Counted from the first letter of the stretch, positions 1-9,604 are shown. The stretch: 64,000 nucleotides of DNA from Terribacillus halophilus (GCF_900162685.1 NZ_LT727828.1:331703-395702), one strand, 5' to 3'. The notes: a model not told the origin generated them from the sequence alone. A program made the numbers and translations.

Positions 1-178
1 TATGATTCAGGAAGGAAAAGTAACGGCGGTTGATGGGACGGACGTTTCCATTCAGGCGGATACGATATGTGTCCATGGAGATGAACCGGAGGCATTGCGT
101 TTTGTCCAGCAGCTCCGTGAGAGGTTGCAGACAGAAAACATTACCATTCAAAATTTCGGGGCAAATCATCATGAGTAG
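1..178 (+). CDS. pxpA: 5-oxoprolinase subunit A, C-terminal end (partial)
   Basis: Only the last 58 codons lie in the window; the frame is open from base 2 and stops with TAG at 176-178. The tail carries an ICVHGD segment followed by a charged helix, the way LamB/YcsF-family proteins end. In that family the protein is subunit A of 5-oxoprolinase, which with PxpB and PxpC hydrolyses 5-oxo-L-proline to glutamate using ATP in the cytoplasm. Its stop overlaps the next start (ATGAGTAG), so the two are probably translationally coupled. The call rests on a short tail plus the PxpC neighbour. Confidence 0.75.
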   Translation, partial: MIQEGKVTAVDGTDVSIQADTICVHGDEPEALRFVQQLRERLQTENITIQNFGANHHE

Positions 179-1118
179 ACCGCTATTTCAAGTAATCAAG
201 CCTGGGTTGCTGACAACTTTCCAGGATCTTGGCCGAACGGGCTATCAGGAATATGGAGTTGTCGTGGCAGGTGCTATGGATGATTATTCACTGCAAATCG
301 CCAACCTGCTTGTTGGCAACCAACGAAATGAAGCGGCGCTAGAAGTAACAATGATGGGACCGACATTGAAAGTCTTAAAGGATACGGTTATCAGTATTTG
401 TGGTGGGAATCTCTCTCCGCGAGTAAATGGGATACCTGTACCGATGTGGAAAAGTATTGCTGTGAAAGAAGGGCAGCTGATTGAATTTGGTCAGCCATTA
501 GAAGGCATTCGTTCTTATATAAGTGTGGCAGGCGGCTTTGATTTACCGGTTGTCATGGGAAGCAAATCCACCTTTCTTAAAGCAAAATTGGGCGGTCTGA
601 ATGGGCGCGCGCTCGAGAAGGAAGACATGCTGTACGGATCGGAGCAGGTGCACACAGTGGCGGGCCGGTCACTTCATTATGATGCCATTCCAGTATATAA
701 GAAGGAAATCACGGCTCGTGTCATTCTTGGTCCGCATCAAGACGCGTTTACCAAAGAAGCGCTCGATACGTTCCTATCATCTGCTTATGAAATCACACCT
801 CAGTCAGATCGCATGGGCTACCGCCTGAAGGGTTCAGAGCTAAAACATAAAACCTCGGCAGACATTATCTCAGAAGCCATTCCGCTCGGAGGTATTCAAG
901 TACCAGCCAATGGCCAGCCGATCATCTTGATGGCTGACCGACAGACAACTGGTGGTTATACGCGAATTGCGACAGTGATTGCTGCGGACATGCCGAAGTT
1001 AGCGCAGGCCTCGCCAGGAGCTGTTATTCGGTTTGAGGAGATTAGTGTGGATGAGGCGCAAGCACTTTATCTGAGGAAAGAGAAAATCGTTAGCGTACTA
1101 GAGAAAATAGTGATGTAA
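171..1118 (+). CDS. pxpC: 5-oxoprolinase subunit C (biotin-dependent carboxyltransferase-like)
   Basis: A 315-residue protein of the KipA/PxpC family, related to the carboxyltransferase part of urea amidolyase. Family signatures are the TTFQDLGRTGYQ segment (about residues 15-26), AGAMDDYS just after it, and the DRQTTGGY segment near the C-terminus. It acts in the cytoplasm with PxpA/PxpB to open 5-oxoproline to glutamate. I chose ATG 171 because it overlaps the pxpA stop by 8 bases and starts with the conserved MSRPLFQVIKPG; the same frame is open further upstream, but that part has no family resemblance. A terminator follows at once, so this is the last gene of its operon. Confidence 0.9.
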   Translation: MSRPLFQVIKPGLLTTFQDLGRTGYQEYGVVVAGAMDDYSLQIANLLVGNQRNEAALEVTMMGPTLKVLKDTVISICGGNLSPRVNGIPVPMWKSIAVKEGQLIEFGQPLEGIRSYISVAGGFDLPVVMGSKSTFLKAKLGGLNGRALEKEDMLYGSEQVHTVAGRSLHYDAIPVYKKEITARVILGPHQDAFTKEALDTFLSSAYEITPQSDRMGYRLKGSELKHKTSADIISEAIPLGGIQVPANGQPIILMADRQTTGGYTRIATVIAADMPKLAQASPGAVIRFEEISVDEAQALYLRKEKIVSVLEKIVM

Positions 1119-1124
1119 CAATTG

Positions 1125-1153
1125 GAAGATGTTTCTGGACATCTTCTTTTTTT
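1125..1153 (+). terminator. Rho-independent terminator after pxpC
   Basis: Eight-base arms GAAGATGT/ACATCTTC separated by TTCTGG and followed by seven T. It closes the pxp operon. Confidence 0.85.
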
Positions 1154-1190
1154 ATGTGAAATTAAGGATATTCAAGGTGGAGTCTAGAAT

Positions 1191-1361
1191 ATGCTGGGGA
1201 ATCTAAGTGCTATCGTTGCTTTGTTATCATTTATCGGTATGCGGAATTATCAGCCGAGTAATAAGACGCTGTTATCGCTTCAATTGTTAATGTGCGCTGG
1301 CGTTGCTGTGGTTTTTATACAGTTCATGAAAGGCTTTGTTAGAAGGATGCTAGGGATGTAA
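1191..1361 (+). CDS. Small hydrophobic protein, unknown function
   Basis: A 56-codon frame starting ATG 1191, with a purine-rich AAGGTGGAG stretch about 9 bases upstream. The product has two hydrophobic stretches (about residues 3-16 and 28-44) around a polar NYQPSNK turn, and a basic C-terminus (KGFVRRM), which suggests a small two-pass membrane protein. I do not recognise a family. It sits alone between the pxpC terminator and the convergent ahpF terminator, so it would need its own promoter. It may be a genuine small gene or a chance frame. Confidence 0.4.
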   Translation: MLGNLSAIVALLSFIGMRNYQPSNKTLLSLQLLMCAGVAVVFIQFMKGFVRRMLGM

Positions 1362-1378
1362 GTGGATAATTAATAAAT

Positions 1379-1416
1379 AAAAAGCGTGCGGCTACACAAG
1401 CAGCTGCACGCTTTTG
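1379..1416 (-). terminator. Terminator after ahpF (works both ways)
   Basis: Arms AAAGCGTGC (1381-1389) and GCACGCTTT (1406-1414) flanked by A and T runs. It lies at the 3' end of ahpF and could also stop transcription of the small upstream frame. Confidence 0.8.
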
Positions 1417-1418
1417 CT

Positions 1419-2948
1419 TTAATTACGGATCAAATAATCAAATGCACCAAGTGATGCAGTCGCACCAGATCCCATAGAAACGATGATCTGTTTGTACGCT
1501 GAATCGGTACAGTCACCAGCTGCGAATAGGCCAGGGATGTTTGATTGGCCGTGTTTGTCAACGATGATTTCACCCATCGGTGTACGTTCTACAACGTCCG
1601 CTAGGAACTCTGTATTTGGTACAAGTCCGATTTGGACGAACACGCCTTGCAAGGCAACATGTTTCTCTTCGCCTGTGTCGCGCTCGAGGTATGAGATACC
1701 GTTAACGTTATCGTCACCAGTGATTTCTGTAGTTTGCGCATTTGTGATAATTGTTACGTTTGGCAGGCTGTAGGCGCGCTTTTGCAGTACCTCATCTGCT
1801 TTTAGTGTTGCATTGAACTCAAGAACAGTAACGTGATTTACGATACCTGCTAAGTCAATCGCTGCTTCGATTCCGGAGTTACCGCCGCCGATAACAGCAA
1901 CGTCTTTTCCTTCGAATAGTGGACCGTCACAGTGTGCGCAATACGCGACACCTTTGTTTTTGAACTCTTGCTCACCAGGTACGTTGACATTACGCCAGCG
2001 TGCACCGGTGGAAACAATCACACTCTTACTTTTCAGTGTAGCGCCGTTTTCCAGTTCAAGCTCGAATAGATCATTTTTCGCGATCTTTGTTGCTTTCTGT
2101 AGGTTCATCACATCAATATCGTATTCTTTCACGTGCTCTTCCAGGCTTGCAACAAGCTTCGGTCCTTCTGTCTCCTTAACGGTGATGAAGTTCTCGATGC
2201 TCATTGTATCCAATACTTGACCGCCGAAGCGCTCAGCTACGATACCAGTACGGATTCCTTTACGGGCAGCATAGATTGCTGCGCTGGAACCAGCTGGACC
2301 GCCGCCGACAACAAGAACATCGTACGGATCTTTGTTGTCGAACTCAGACGCATCTGCGCCAGCGCCCATTTTGGCAAGCATCTCATCCATTGTCATCCGG
2401 CCGCTGCCGAAGTTTTCACCGTTCAGGTAAACAGTTGGAACTGCCATTATGTTTTTGCTTTCTACTTCGTCTTTGAAAGCCGCGCCGTCAATCATTGTAT
2501 GCGTGATGTTCGGGTTAAGCACGCTCATCACGTTCAATGCTTGTACAACATCTGGACAGTTGTGACAAGTTAGGCTGATGTAAGATTCAAAGTGGAATTC
2601 CCCTTTGATGTTCTTAATCTGTTTGATCAAGTTTTCATCAACTTTTGGAGCACGACCACTTACTTGCAAGAGAGCCAGAACAAGTGAAGTAAACTCATGA
2701 CCAAGCGGAATACCAGCGAAAGCAACACCTGTCTCTTCGCCAACACGGTTTACAGTGAAGCTTGGTGTGCGAGTCAGTTCTGCTTTTTCAATTGTGATTT
2801 TAGGTGACATGGAAGCAAGTTCTTCTACTAGAGCGAGCATCTCTTTGGAAACATCGTCTGCAGCCGTGCTTACTTTAAGAACGATTGGGTTCTCCATCAT
2901 CGCCATATATTGGTTTAATTGTGCTTTGATAGTTGCATCAAGTACCAT
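1419..2948 (-). CDS. ahpF: Alkyl hydroperoxide reductase subunit F (NADH:AhpC disulfide reductase)
   Basis: A 509-residue flavoprotein, the usual AhpF length. Residues 1-200 form the double thioredoxin fold with a CHNC redox pair at 128-131. A linker is followed by the thioredoxin-reductase-like part with the FAD-binding GGGPAG at 215-220, the second redox pair CAHC at 337-340 and an NAD-binding GGGNSG near 355. Electrons go from NADH to FAD, to CAHC, to CHNC, and on to AhpC. The start follows an AAGGAGTG ribosome site. It is 16 bases downstream of ahpC, so both are read from the PerR-like promoter upstream of ahpC. Confidence 0.97.
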   Translation of the reverse strand: MVLDATIKAQLNQYMAMMENPIVLKVSTAADDVSKEMLALVEELASMSPKITIEKAELTRTPSFTVNRVGEETGVAFAGIPLGHEFTSLVLALLQVSGRAPKVDENLIKQIKNIKGEFHFESYISLTCHNCPDVVQALNVMSVLNPNITHTMIDGAAFKDEVESKNIMAVPTVYLNGENFGSGRMTMDEMLAKMGAGADASEFDNKDPYDVLVVGGGPAGSSAAIYAARKGIRTGIVAERFGGQVLDTMSIENFITVKETEGPKLVASLEEHVKEYDIDVMNLQKATKIAKNDLFELELENGATLKSKSVIVSTGARWRNVNVPGEQEFKNKGVAYCAHCDGPLFEGKDVAVIGGGNSGIEAAIDLAGIVNHVTVLEFNATLKADEVLQKRAYSLPNVTIITNAQTTEITGDDNVNGISYLERDTGEEKHVALQGVFVQIGLVPNTEFLADVVERTPMGEIIVDKHGQSNIPGLFAAGDCTDSAYKQIIVSMGSGATASLGAFDYLIRN

Positions 2949-2964
2949 AAGTCAAATGCACTCC

Positions 2965-3528
2965 TTAGATTTTACCTACAAGGTCCAAGCTAGGTGTTAA
3001 TGTTTCGCCGCCTTCTTCCCATTTCGCTGGGCAAACTTCACCTGGATTTTGGCGTACGTACTGTGCTGCTTTGATTTTGTTTACAAGCGTGCTTGCGTCA
3101 CGACCGATACCGTCTGCATTGATCTCTACAGTTTGGATAACACCATCTGGATCGATGATGAATGTACCGCGGTCAGCAAGACCAGATTCTTCATTTAAAA
3201 CATCGAACTGACGAGAGATTGCTTGAGATGGATCACCGATCATTGCGTACGTGATTTTACCGATCTTCTCAGAGCTGTCATGCCAGCCTTTATGTACGAA
3301 GTGTGTATCAGTAGATACAGAGAATACTTCTACACCTAGATCTTGAAGTGCGTTGTACTGACCTTGAAGGTCTTCTAGTTCAGTTGGGCAAACAAAGCTG
3401 AAATCTGCAGGATAGAAGCAAACGACGCTCCAGTTACCTTTGAAATTCTGTTCTGTTACCTCAACGAAATCACCGTTTTTGTATGCTTGTGCTGTGAATG
3501 GTTGTACTTCTTTGCCGATAAGTGACAT
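2965..3528 (-). CDS. ahpC: Alkyl hydroperoxide reductase subunit C (2-Cys peroxiredoxin)
   Basis: A 187-residue typical 2-Cys peroxiredoxin. The peroxidatic cysteine is Cys47 in FVCPTE and the resolving cysteine is Cys166 in GEVCPAKW, the standard AhpC spacing. It reduces hydrogen peroxide, organic peroxides and peroxynitrite in the cytoplasm and is recycled by AhpF, encoded next on the same strand. The ATG is preceded by a perfect AGGAGG-type site. The upstream region holds two PerR-like palindromes, so peroxide induction is likely. Nothing is missing or unusual. Confidence 0.98.
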   Translation of the reverse strand: MSLIGKEVQPFTAQAYKNGDFVEVTEQNFKGNWSVVCFYPADFSFVCPTELEDLQGQYNALQDLGVEVFSVSTDTHFVHKGWHDSSEKIGKITYAMIGDPSQAISRQFDVLNEESGLADRGTFIIDPDGVIQTVEINADGIGRDASTLVNKIKAAQYVRQNPGEVCPAKWEEGGETLTPSLDLVGKI

Positions 3529-3582
3529 AAATTTAATAGCCTCCTAAAATAAATTAATAACTAGAAACTCAGAATTACTTAA

Positions 3583-3632
3583 ACATAATCATTCTAAGTT
3601 TATATTTATTAGTAAGGTTAGAATAATCATGA
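3583..3632 (-). promoter_or_regulatory. Two PerR-like boxes upstream of ahpC
   Basis: Read on the minus strand, TTAGAATGATTATGT (3583-3597) and TCATGATTATTCTAA (3618-3632) each match 11 of 14 fixed positions of the PerR box TTATAATNATTATAA. Their centres are 35 bases apart. A TTGACA on the minus strand at 3638-3643 may be the -35, which would place the upstream box in the core promoter and the other near the transcript start. Repression by PerR, relieved by peroxide, is inferred from the sites and the genes they serve. Confidence 0.65.
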
Positions 3633-3892
3633 AGCAATGTCAAGCAATTATGTGAAGCTTGTCACATGAAAAATACGATGATTTCGCTGTTAGTTGCTAG
3701 TTTTAAGAGAAAGTTAAATTTATGTGAAAGGTAGAGTTAGCTTGAAGTTGCTGTTTTCACTACCCGACAAATCTATTATCAATTGGAACTGATTCTTTGA
3801 GAAGAGAATTATAAAATCTTGGAAAACTGACTGTAATGGAATAATTTCTCTATATAATTTTTACTAATTCTTCTCCACAAGTTGTCTTTGCT

Positions 3893-3900
3893 GCCGATAA
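3893..3900 (+). promoter_or_regulatory. SigmaD-like -10 element upstream of the chemoreceptor gene
   Basis: GCCGATAA at 3893-3900 equals the -10 consensus of the flagellar/chemotaxis sigma factor SigD and lies 46 bases before the start of a chemoreceptor gene. The matching -35 is poor (ACAAGTTG at 3877-3884 with short spacing), so this is a candidate only. The rest of 3633-3892 is AT-rich and shows nothing else. Confidence 0.5.
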
Positions 3901-3946
3901 GAATGTTAACAAGTGGCTAGCAGCATAGATTTCAAGGGGGAGTATC

Positions 3947-5932
3947 ATGAAACAAATGTTTGAAAGAGGAAACTTTCGTCTTACAATTCGAAATAAGTTG
4001 ATTCTGTCTTTTATCATTATTTTACTAGTTCCGAGTATATTGATTGGGTTCCTGGCTTACCAGAGTGCAAAACAGGAATTATCTAATCAGCTGATTAGCA
4101 GCGCATCTGGCAATGTAGAAGTTCTTAACAACATGATTAACGAAACAATTCAGCCGAAGATCCATGCCGTAGAAGCTTTTGCCGATCAAATTGGCACACA
4201 ACTATATGACGGAACAGAAAGCCCCGAAATTCGGCAGAAATTCGACCAATATATAGAGATGCATCCAGAACTCGAACTTGCATATGTTGGTACGGAAGCA
4301 GGATTGATGATTCAATCGCCTGATCTAGAACTCACAGCGGATTATGATCCGCGGGAACGACCTTGGTATCAGCAGGCTAAAGAACAACCAGGAAAAGTTG
4401 TTATAACGGCACCTTATATCTCTGCTTCTACTAACAGCCTCGTTGTAACAATCGCCCGAACTACTGCAGATAACAGTGGTGTTATTGGGATGGATATTAC
4501 AATTAGTAATTTAGAAGAGACATCGAAGAATATCCAGATTGGTAAAGAAGGATATACATCTATTCTTGATCAAGCAAAGCATGTTGTTGTGCATCCAACA
4601 GAAGAGAAAGGGTCGGAGGCTTCCGCGGGTTATCTTACGAGGCAGTATGAACAGGAAAACGGTCAATACCAGTTCAAACAAGCTGACCAAACGAAGGAAC
4701 TTATCTATACAACAAATGAATTAACAGGTTGGAAAGTTGCAGGTGTGATGTCTGAAACCGAGATAGACGAAGCGGCAGCACCGATTTTATATACAACTCT
4801 AATTGTACTTGCTGTGGCACTTCTTGCAGGAGGATTCCTTATCTTTAGTGTAGTACGTTCAATCAGTAAGCCGCTGGACAAGCTGAAACAAACAGCAGTA
4901 CAAGTAAGCGGTGGTGATCTGCGGGAGCGTATTGAAATCAATTCGAAAGATGAATTAGCAGAAGTAGGAGAAGCGTTCAATATAATGACGGATAATTTAA
5001 GCCAATTAATCCGGCAAATTGGTACAGACTCTGGTCAGCTGGCTGCATCATCTGAAGAGCTGCTGGCAAGTGCCGAACAAACAACTTCCGCAACGGAGCA
5101 TGTCACTGCAACATTGCAAGAAGTTGCGGAAGGCGCCGAATCACAACGAGCTTATGTGGAACAAAACGCCAACGCAGTGGGTGAGATTTCAATCGGTATG
5201 GACCGTGTAGCGAGTAGCTTGACTACTGTTTCAGATGCAACGAAACAAGCGGCTGATTTAGCTGAAGACGGGGAGTATTCGGTCAATCGAACAGTCGAAC
5301 AAATGAAGCAAATATACGCTTCGGTGGAAGAATCAAACGTCAAAATGCAGAAACTAGAGACAAGCTCCAAAGAAATTGGCAGTATTACAGGTGTCATTGC
5401 TAGTATCGCCGATCAGACGAATCTGCTGGCATTAAATGCGGCTATTGAAGCAGCGCGAGCCGGTGAACAAGGTAAAGGATTTGCAGTAGTGGCAGATGAA
5501 GTCCGTAAGCTTGCAGAGGGGTCCCAGCAATCCGCTATGCAAATTACAGGTCTTATCCAGCAGATGCAATTGGACACATCGCAATCTGTTGATGTGATGG
5601 CAAATACAGCTGAATTTGTGCAAGAAGGGCTGCAAGCATCTGAAGAAACAACAACTAAGTTTAGCCAGATTAAGGATAGTATCGTCACCATATCACCGCA
5701 AATGGAGGATATCTCCTCCATTACCGAGCAAATAGCAGCAAGTGTTCAGCACATGTCTGCTAGTGCGGAAGAGCTGGCCGCAATTGCAAAGGAAAACGCC
5801 TCGGCATCCGAGACGATGGCAAGTACAACAGAAGAACAGCTTGCCTCCATGGAAGAAATCACAGCTTCTGCTCATGCTTTGTCTAACTTGGCGGAGGAAC
5901 TGCAAGGTGTATTGACGAAGTTCAAATTATAA
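3947..5932 (+). CDS. Methyl-accepting chemotaxis protein, dCache type
   Basis: A 661-residue transmembrane chemoreceptor. TM1 spans about residues 17-38, an extracytoplasmic dCache-like sensor about 40-275 (it contains the ERPWYQQAK and PYISAST segments typical of Cache domains), TM2 about 280-303, and HAMP about 304-357. The cytoplasmic signalling hairpin has its conserved tip, with [16 protein letters not shown], at about 490-510. It would pass ligand binding to CheA/CheW at the cell pole. AAGGGGGAG precedes the ATG, and a SigD-like -10 lies upstream. The ligand cannot be read from sequence, though dCache receptors often bind amino acids or carboxylates. Confidence 0.95.
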   Translation: MKQMFERGNFRLTIRNKLILSFIIILLVPSILIGFLAYQSAKQELSNQLISSASGNVEVLNNMINETIQPKIHAVEAFADQIGTQLYDGTESPEIRQKFDQYIEMHPELELAYVGTEAGLMIQSPDLELTADYDPRERPWYQQAKEQPGKVVITAPYISASTNSLVVTIARTTADNSGVIGMDITISNLEETSKNIQIGKEGYTSILDQAKHVVVHPTEEKGSEASAGYLTRQYEQENGQYQFKQADQTKELIYTTNELTGWKVAGVMSETEIDEAAAPILYTTLIVLAVALLAGGFLIFSVVRSISKPLDKLKQTAVQVSGGDLRERIEINSKDELAEVGEAFNIMTDNLSQLIRQIGTDSGQLAASSEELLASAEQTTSATEHVTATLQEVAEGAESQRAYVEQNANAVGEISIGMDRVASSLTTVSDATKQAADLAEDGEYSVNRTVEQMKQIYASVEESNVKMQKLETSSKEIGSITGVIASIADQTNLLALNAAIEAARAGEQGKGFAVVADEVRKLAEGSQQSAMQITGLIQQMQLDTSQSVDVMANTAEFVQEGLQASEETTTKFSQIKDSIVTISPQMEDISSITEQIAASVQHMSASAEELAAIAKENASASETMASTTEEQLASMEEITASAHALSNLAEELQGVLTKFKL

Positions 5933-5936
5933 ATCG

Positions 5937-5967
5937 AAAAGCGACCCGAGAAAGGGTCGCTTTTTTT
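5937..5967 (+). terminator. Terminator after the chemoreceptor gene
   Basis: Arms GCGACCC/GGGTCGC with a GAGAAA loop and seven T. Confidence 0.9.
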
Positions 5968-6236
5968 GTAGAAGTTGAATCTCACGTAGGAGCGATTTCT
6001 ATTTTTTTCAAGAAACATTAACTATATATGGTAACTTATAGATATCTATATTTATATAGTCTTGATAATAAAGTGATTAGGTAATTTGAACTAACATGTA
6101 TAAAACCCAATTAAACTAAGCGGCTAATAGAATATTAGTGAAATTGTGTGACTCCAAAACATTGCATAATACCTATTACAATAGTATTCTTCACGATTCG
6201 ACAAGCTTTTCCTTACCAACAACCTCTTTCTACTAA

Positions 6237-6288
6237 TTAACGATAGCTTTATGATTTCTTAACACCCTATTAATATTTCGCCTTTACA
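6237..6288 (+). promoter_or_regulatory. Pho-box array (PhoP binding) upstream of alkaline phosphatase
   Basis: TTAACG (6237), TTTATG (6248), TTAACA (6259) and TTAATA (6270) start exactly 11 bases apart, and TTTACA follows at 6283. Tandem TTAACA-like hexamers with 11-base periodicity are the PhoP binding pattern in Bacillus Pho-regulon promoters. The array ends about 85 bases before the phosphatase start. The rest of the 5968-6374 gap is AT-rich; I see only a TATAGATATCTATA palindrome at 6037-6050. Confidence 0.7.
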
Positions 6289-6374
6289 ATTACCCTCGTA
6301 CACGACCTAATTCTACTAACTTTCTAGTTGTAGTAATCTTTCTTTTTCATAAATAATCGGGTGGAGGTAAGAGA

Positions 6375-8006
6375 ATGAAACTGAGCAAAAAATTACTTGG
6401 TGTCACACTAGCGGGAACGTTGGCAGTAGGATCTTTCGGTTTGGCTAATCTGGATCGGGAAGAAGCAGAGGCGAAGAAAGGTGCTAAGGTAAAAAATGTT
6501 ATCGTCCTTGTGAAGGACGGCGTCAGCTCTTCCACGACAACTTTATCAAGATGGTATAAAGGAAGCGACTTGGCAATGGATGAAATGGCTGCGGGAGGCG
6601 TGCGTACATATTCAGCTGATTCGGCAATAACGGATTCAGCACCAGCAGGAACAGCAATGGCCACCGGTAACAAATCAAATGATAAGTTTGTCGGTGTCTT
6701 GCCAGAAAAGATAACGTCACCTGGAGTAGATGAGGATCTTGCCGATGATCCCTATCGTCCAGTAACCAATGTACTGGAAGGTGCAAAGACGAAAGGAAAA
6801 GCAACAGGTCTTATTTCTACATCAGAAATCCAGCATGCAACTCCTGCAGCATTTTCTTCTCATGCGGAGCATCGCCAGCAATACGACAATATTGCGGAAC
6901 AGCAAGTGTATCAGAATATTGATGTTGTCCTTGGCGGCGGGAAAGAAACACTCGAGAGCGGCAATCGTGAGGATGGCGAGAATTTATTAGAAGTGATTGA
7001 TAACAAAGGGTATGACTTTGTGGAAACACGGGATGACTTACTCAATTCCGGATCAAAGAAGATTTGGGGCTCTTTCGCACCAGCTGCTCTAGCTTATGAA
7101 ATGGACAGGGAAGCAACACAGCCGGATGAACCTACACTGGCTGAGATGACGAAAAAAGGTATCCAGACATTGTCTAAAGATAAGGATGGATTCTTCCTCT
7201 TTGTAGAAGGCAGCAAGCCGGACTGGGCAGCACATGCGAATGACCCTGTTGGTATGGTTAGTGACACGCTGGCTTTCGATGATGCAGTAAAAGAGGCGCT
7301 TGATTTTGCTAAGAAAGATAAACATACCATGGTTATAGCTGTTTCTGATCATGGCAATAGCGGAATTTCTATCGGAAATAAAAATACAGATGGCACCTAT
7401 TCCTCTACGCCAGTATCTGCTTATGTGGATCCGCTGAAAGAAGCGAAGATGACATTAGAAGGAGCTTTATCCCAGCTGAATGAGGATGGCTCAAATAAAT
7501 TAGAAGTAGCGGCGCTTTACGGGATTACCAACCCAACGAAAAAAGAAAAGAGAGCCATCAACAAGGCGGAAGATCTTGGCGGCACATTAGTAGAGCTGCT
7601 TGCGCAGCGGGCGAACCTTGGCTTTACAACTGGCGGACATACGGGTGAAGATGTATTCCTTTATTCCTATGGACCTGGAAAGCCATCTGGTATGATTCAG
7701 AACACAGATATCGCGCATAGTGCAGCGGACGCAATGGGCTTTAAGCTTGGTAAGCTGAGCCGTAATATGTTCATGGAAGCAGAAGATGCATTTGGCAAGT
7801 GGGGAGAAGTAAGCATTGATACTTCTAATGAAGCCAATCCAGTGCTTGTTGTAGATAGAGGGCGCAAGAAAGCTTTATTCCCGGTAAATAAAAATATCGC
7901 TATTGTGAATGACCGTGAATACGAACTCGATAGTGTAACAGTTCAAAGCGGCGGCAAGTTTTATGTATCGAAGGAAGCTGTGAAGATAGTCAAGAAAGCA
8001 AAATAA
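6375..8006 (+). CDS. Secreted alkaline phosphatase with C-terminal add-on domain
   Basis: A 543-residue PhoA-superfamily enzyme that hydrolyses phosphate monoesters outside the cell. Residues 1-33 are a Sec signal peptide (MKLSKK, hydrophobic core, cleavage near AEA). Metal and catalytic residues are visible: Asp48 in KDGVSS, nucleophile Ser88 in TDSAPAG, SDHG at 324-327 and His422 in GGHTGED. After the catalytic fold, about residues 484-543 (VVDRGRKKALFP...FYVSKEAVKIV) resemble the copper-amine-oxidase-N-like domains attached to many Bacillus wall and exported proteins. The Pho-box array upstream implies induction by phosphate starvation. GGAGG precedes the ATG. Confidence 0.94.
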   Translation: MKLSKKLLGVTLAGTLAVGSFGLANLDREEAEAKKGAKVKNVIVLVKDGVSSSTTTLSRWYKGSDLAMDEMAAGGVRTYSADSAITDSAPAGTAMATGNKSNDKFVGVLPEKITSPGVDEDLADDPYRPVTNVLEGAKTKGKATGLISTSEIQHATPAAFSSHAEHRQQYDNIAEQQVYQNIDVVLGGGKETLESGNREDGENLLEVIDNKGYDFVETRDDLLNSGSKKIWGSFAPAALAYEMDREATQPDEPTLAEMTKKGIQTLSKDKDGFFLFVEGSKPDWAAHANDPVGMVSDTLAFDDAVKEALDFAKKDKHTMVIAVSDHGNSGISIGNKNTDGTYSSTPVSAYVDPLKEAKMTLEGALSQLNEDGSNKLEVAALYGITNPTKKEKRAINKAEDLGGTLVELLAQRANLGFTTGGHTGEDVFLYSYGPGKPSGMIQNTDIAHSAADAMGFKLGKLSRNMFMEAEDAFGKWGEVSIDTSNEANPVLVVDRGRKKALFPVNKNIAIVNDREYELDSVTVQSGGKFYVSKEAVKIVKKAK

Positions 8007-8011
8007 ACAGA

Positions 8012-8047
8012 CAAACACCCTGGCACAGACGTCAGGGTGTTTTATTG
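8012..8047 (+). terminator. Terminator after alkaline phosphatase
   Basis: Arms ACACCCTG (8015-8022) and CAGGGTGT (8033-8040) followed by TTTTATT. Confidence 0.85.
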
Positions 8048-8083
8048 TATAATAATGGTGATTTGAATTCGGAGGTGTGGGAA

Positions 8084-8443
8084 ATGTGGAAGCTGCTGCA
8101 ATGCCAAGCTATTTACACAGAAAATATCGACCAATCAATTGCTTTCTATGAATCGATGGGATTGTCCAAAGCGTGGGATACGTTTCAAGATGAAGAACAC
8201 CGCTGGCGGCTGGCAGGAATGAAGTTTCCGAACGGAGAAACCGAATTGGTCTTAAAGGATAATCCAAATCTAGCTTTTGCTGAAACAGAAATTGTCGTAG
8301 ATGATGTACATGCAGTTTTTACTCATTTAGCACAGAACACCGATATAAAGTGGATTAGAAAGCCGTTCCCGAATGCGCTTGGCGGTCATGTTGCTGTTAT
8401 GCAGGCACCAGATAACAATGTTTTTGTGTTGGTTGGGAACTAA
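8084..8443 (+). CDS. VOC (glyoxalase/bleomycin-resistance) family protein
   Basis: A 119-residue single-domain member of the vicinal-oxygen-chelate superfamily. The beta-alpha-beta-beta-beta start is visible (QAIYTENIDQSIAFYESMGL), then a second module ending in APDNNVFVLV. Members bind metal and act as lyases, dioxygenases or drug-binding proteins; sequence alone does not give the substrate. I chose ATG 8084 because a GGAGGTG site sits 6 bases upstream at 8071-8077 and the conserved fold begins there. An in-frame ATG at 8045 lies inside the preceding terminator. It appears monocistronic. Confidence 0.8.
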   Translation: MWKLLQCQAIYTENIDQSIAFYESMGLSKAWDTFQDEEHRWRLAGMKFPNGETELVLKDNPNLAFAETEIVVDDVHAVFTHLAQNTDIKWIRKPFPNALGGHVAVMQAPDNNVFVLVGN

Positions 8444-8527
8444 CAATATTAGAGTTTAAAGTCCTATCCTAATGGTAATGTGTTACAATACACTAGGTTT
8501 ATTTACATAGGAATAGAGGTTGGATGA

Positions 8528-9586
8528 ATGAAAAAGTTTCTTTTACCGATTATATTATTGGCTGTTCTAGTAATTGTAGGCTGCAGCAGTCAATCTAGCA
8601 ATACGAAGACAGAGATAGAAAGCTCTGTACAAAAGGAAGAAGAAAAAGTCACGCCAATTACATATAAGCTGTTTTTTCCAAGTGAACAGCATTATCAAGA
8701 TTTTAAGCGGGCTGTAAAAGATGAGGATTTGGAGTTTGCTTTTCTTCAGGCAGAACCTCAGCTTGATTATGCGTATTTCGGGAAGAAAACAATCTATCCA
8801 GAAGAGAAATTTGAAGTGAAGAGTCTTACAAAGTATAAGTCTGATGTGTACGATACAGATTATCCAATTGCAGTGGACGGTCATCATGATTTTTATTTTG
8901 ATGGAAAGAGCACGGGCGAACAATTCTATGAGGTTACGAAGGAAGAATTGGAGTTTGCGGAGAAACTCGTCAAAATTCAGTCTCATGAACCTGTAGGTGC
9001 GCGTAATCCGGATGTTATTGATGCTGATTTTGCATCAACAGAAGAGAACTTTGAAGGCTATGAAGGAGTATATGATATATACGGTAGTGTACTTTCAATG
9101 TATCATGGCGTATATGAAGGTTATTCAGGGGCGTACATGGATTTAGAAAATCGTATTGTACCAAGTGCTGGGATCCACGACACGTTGAATATTGAACTTG
9201 CAGATAGTATTTATGATAAGCGTGAAAATATTGAAGGATTAGTCGTTATTAATAATACTGATGAGGAAGCGTTCGATAAGCTAGAGGTCATGGAAGCTAT
9301 TGTAGGTCTCCAGGATCGGAAACAAGCATTAGAAGATGCAAGGAATAATGCTATTTATGAGCGAGATTCTTTTGAAAAGATTTATGATTTTTATAAAGCT
9401 CTTGCTGAGTACAAGGGAGAATCTAATGAATTTCAATATGAGAAACCTTTGGATACAGCTTACTTGAAAGAATATAAAGATGGTTACAATACTTACTTGG
9501 AGAAAGTAGAAAAAGAACAGAAGCGCCTAGAATCCCTTATAGATGAAGTGAAAAAGAGTAAATTCAGCTTTTTGTTAGAACAATAA
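8528..9586 (+). CDS. Lipoprotein of unknown function
   Basis: A 352-residue predicted lipoprotein: a hydrophobic leader followed by lipobox VIVGC with the lipidated cysteine at residue 19, so it is anchored on the outer face of the membrane. The mature part is acidic and mostly helical, with many Glu, Lys and Tyr and a YEGVYDIYGSVLSMYHGVYEGYSGAY stretch (listed here only in parts: GVYDIYG, SVLSMYHG, VYEGYSG) suggesting helical repeats near residues 180-205. The C-terminal 80 residues look like a coiled coil. The layout resembles DUF3829-type lipoproteins, but I am not sure of the family. It has its own terminator and no functional neighbour. Confidence 0.7.
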   Translation: MKKFLLPIILLAVLVIVGCSSQSSNTKTEIESSVQKEEEKVTPITYKLFFPSEQHYQDFKRAVKDEDLEFAFLQAEPQLDYAYFGKKTIYPEEKFEVKSLTKYKSDVYDTDYPIAVDGHHDFYFDGKSTGEQFYEVTKEELEFAEKLVKIQSHEPVGARNPDVIDADFASTEENFEGYEGVYDIYGSVLSMYHGVYEGYSGAYMDLENRIVPSAGIHDTLNIELADSIYDKRENIEGLVVINNTDEEAFDKLEVMEAIVGLQDRKQALEDARNNAIYERDSFEKIYDFYKALAEYKGESNEFQYEKPLDTAYLKEYKDGYNTYLEKVEKEQKRLESLIDEVKKSKFSFLLEQ

Positions 9587-9604
9587 AAGATAAAGATATG
9601 TCTT

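Noticed and set aside
30-170. Upstream in-frame extension of pxpC
   Set aside because: It overlaps the pxpA coding end in another frame; ATG 171 with the ATGAGTAG overlap and conserved N-terminus is clearly better.
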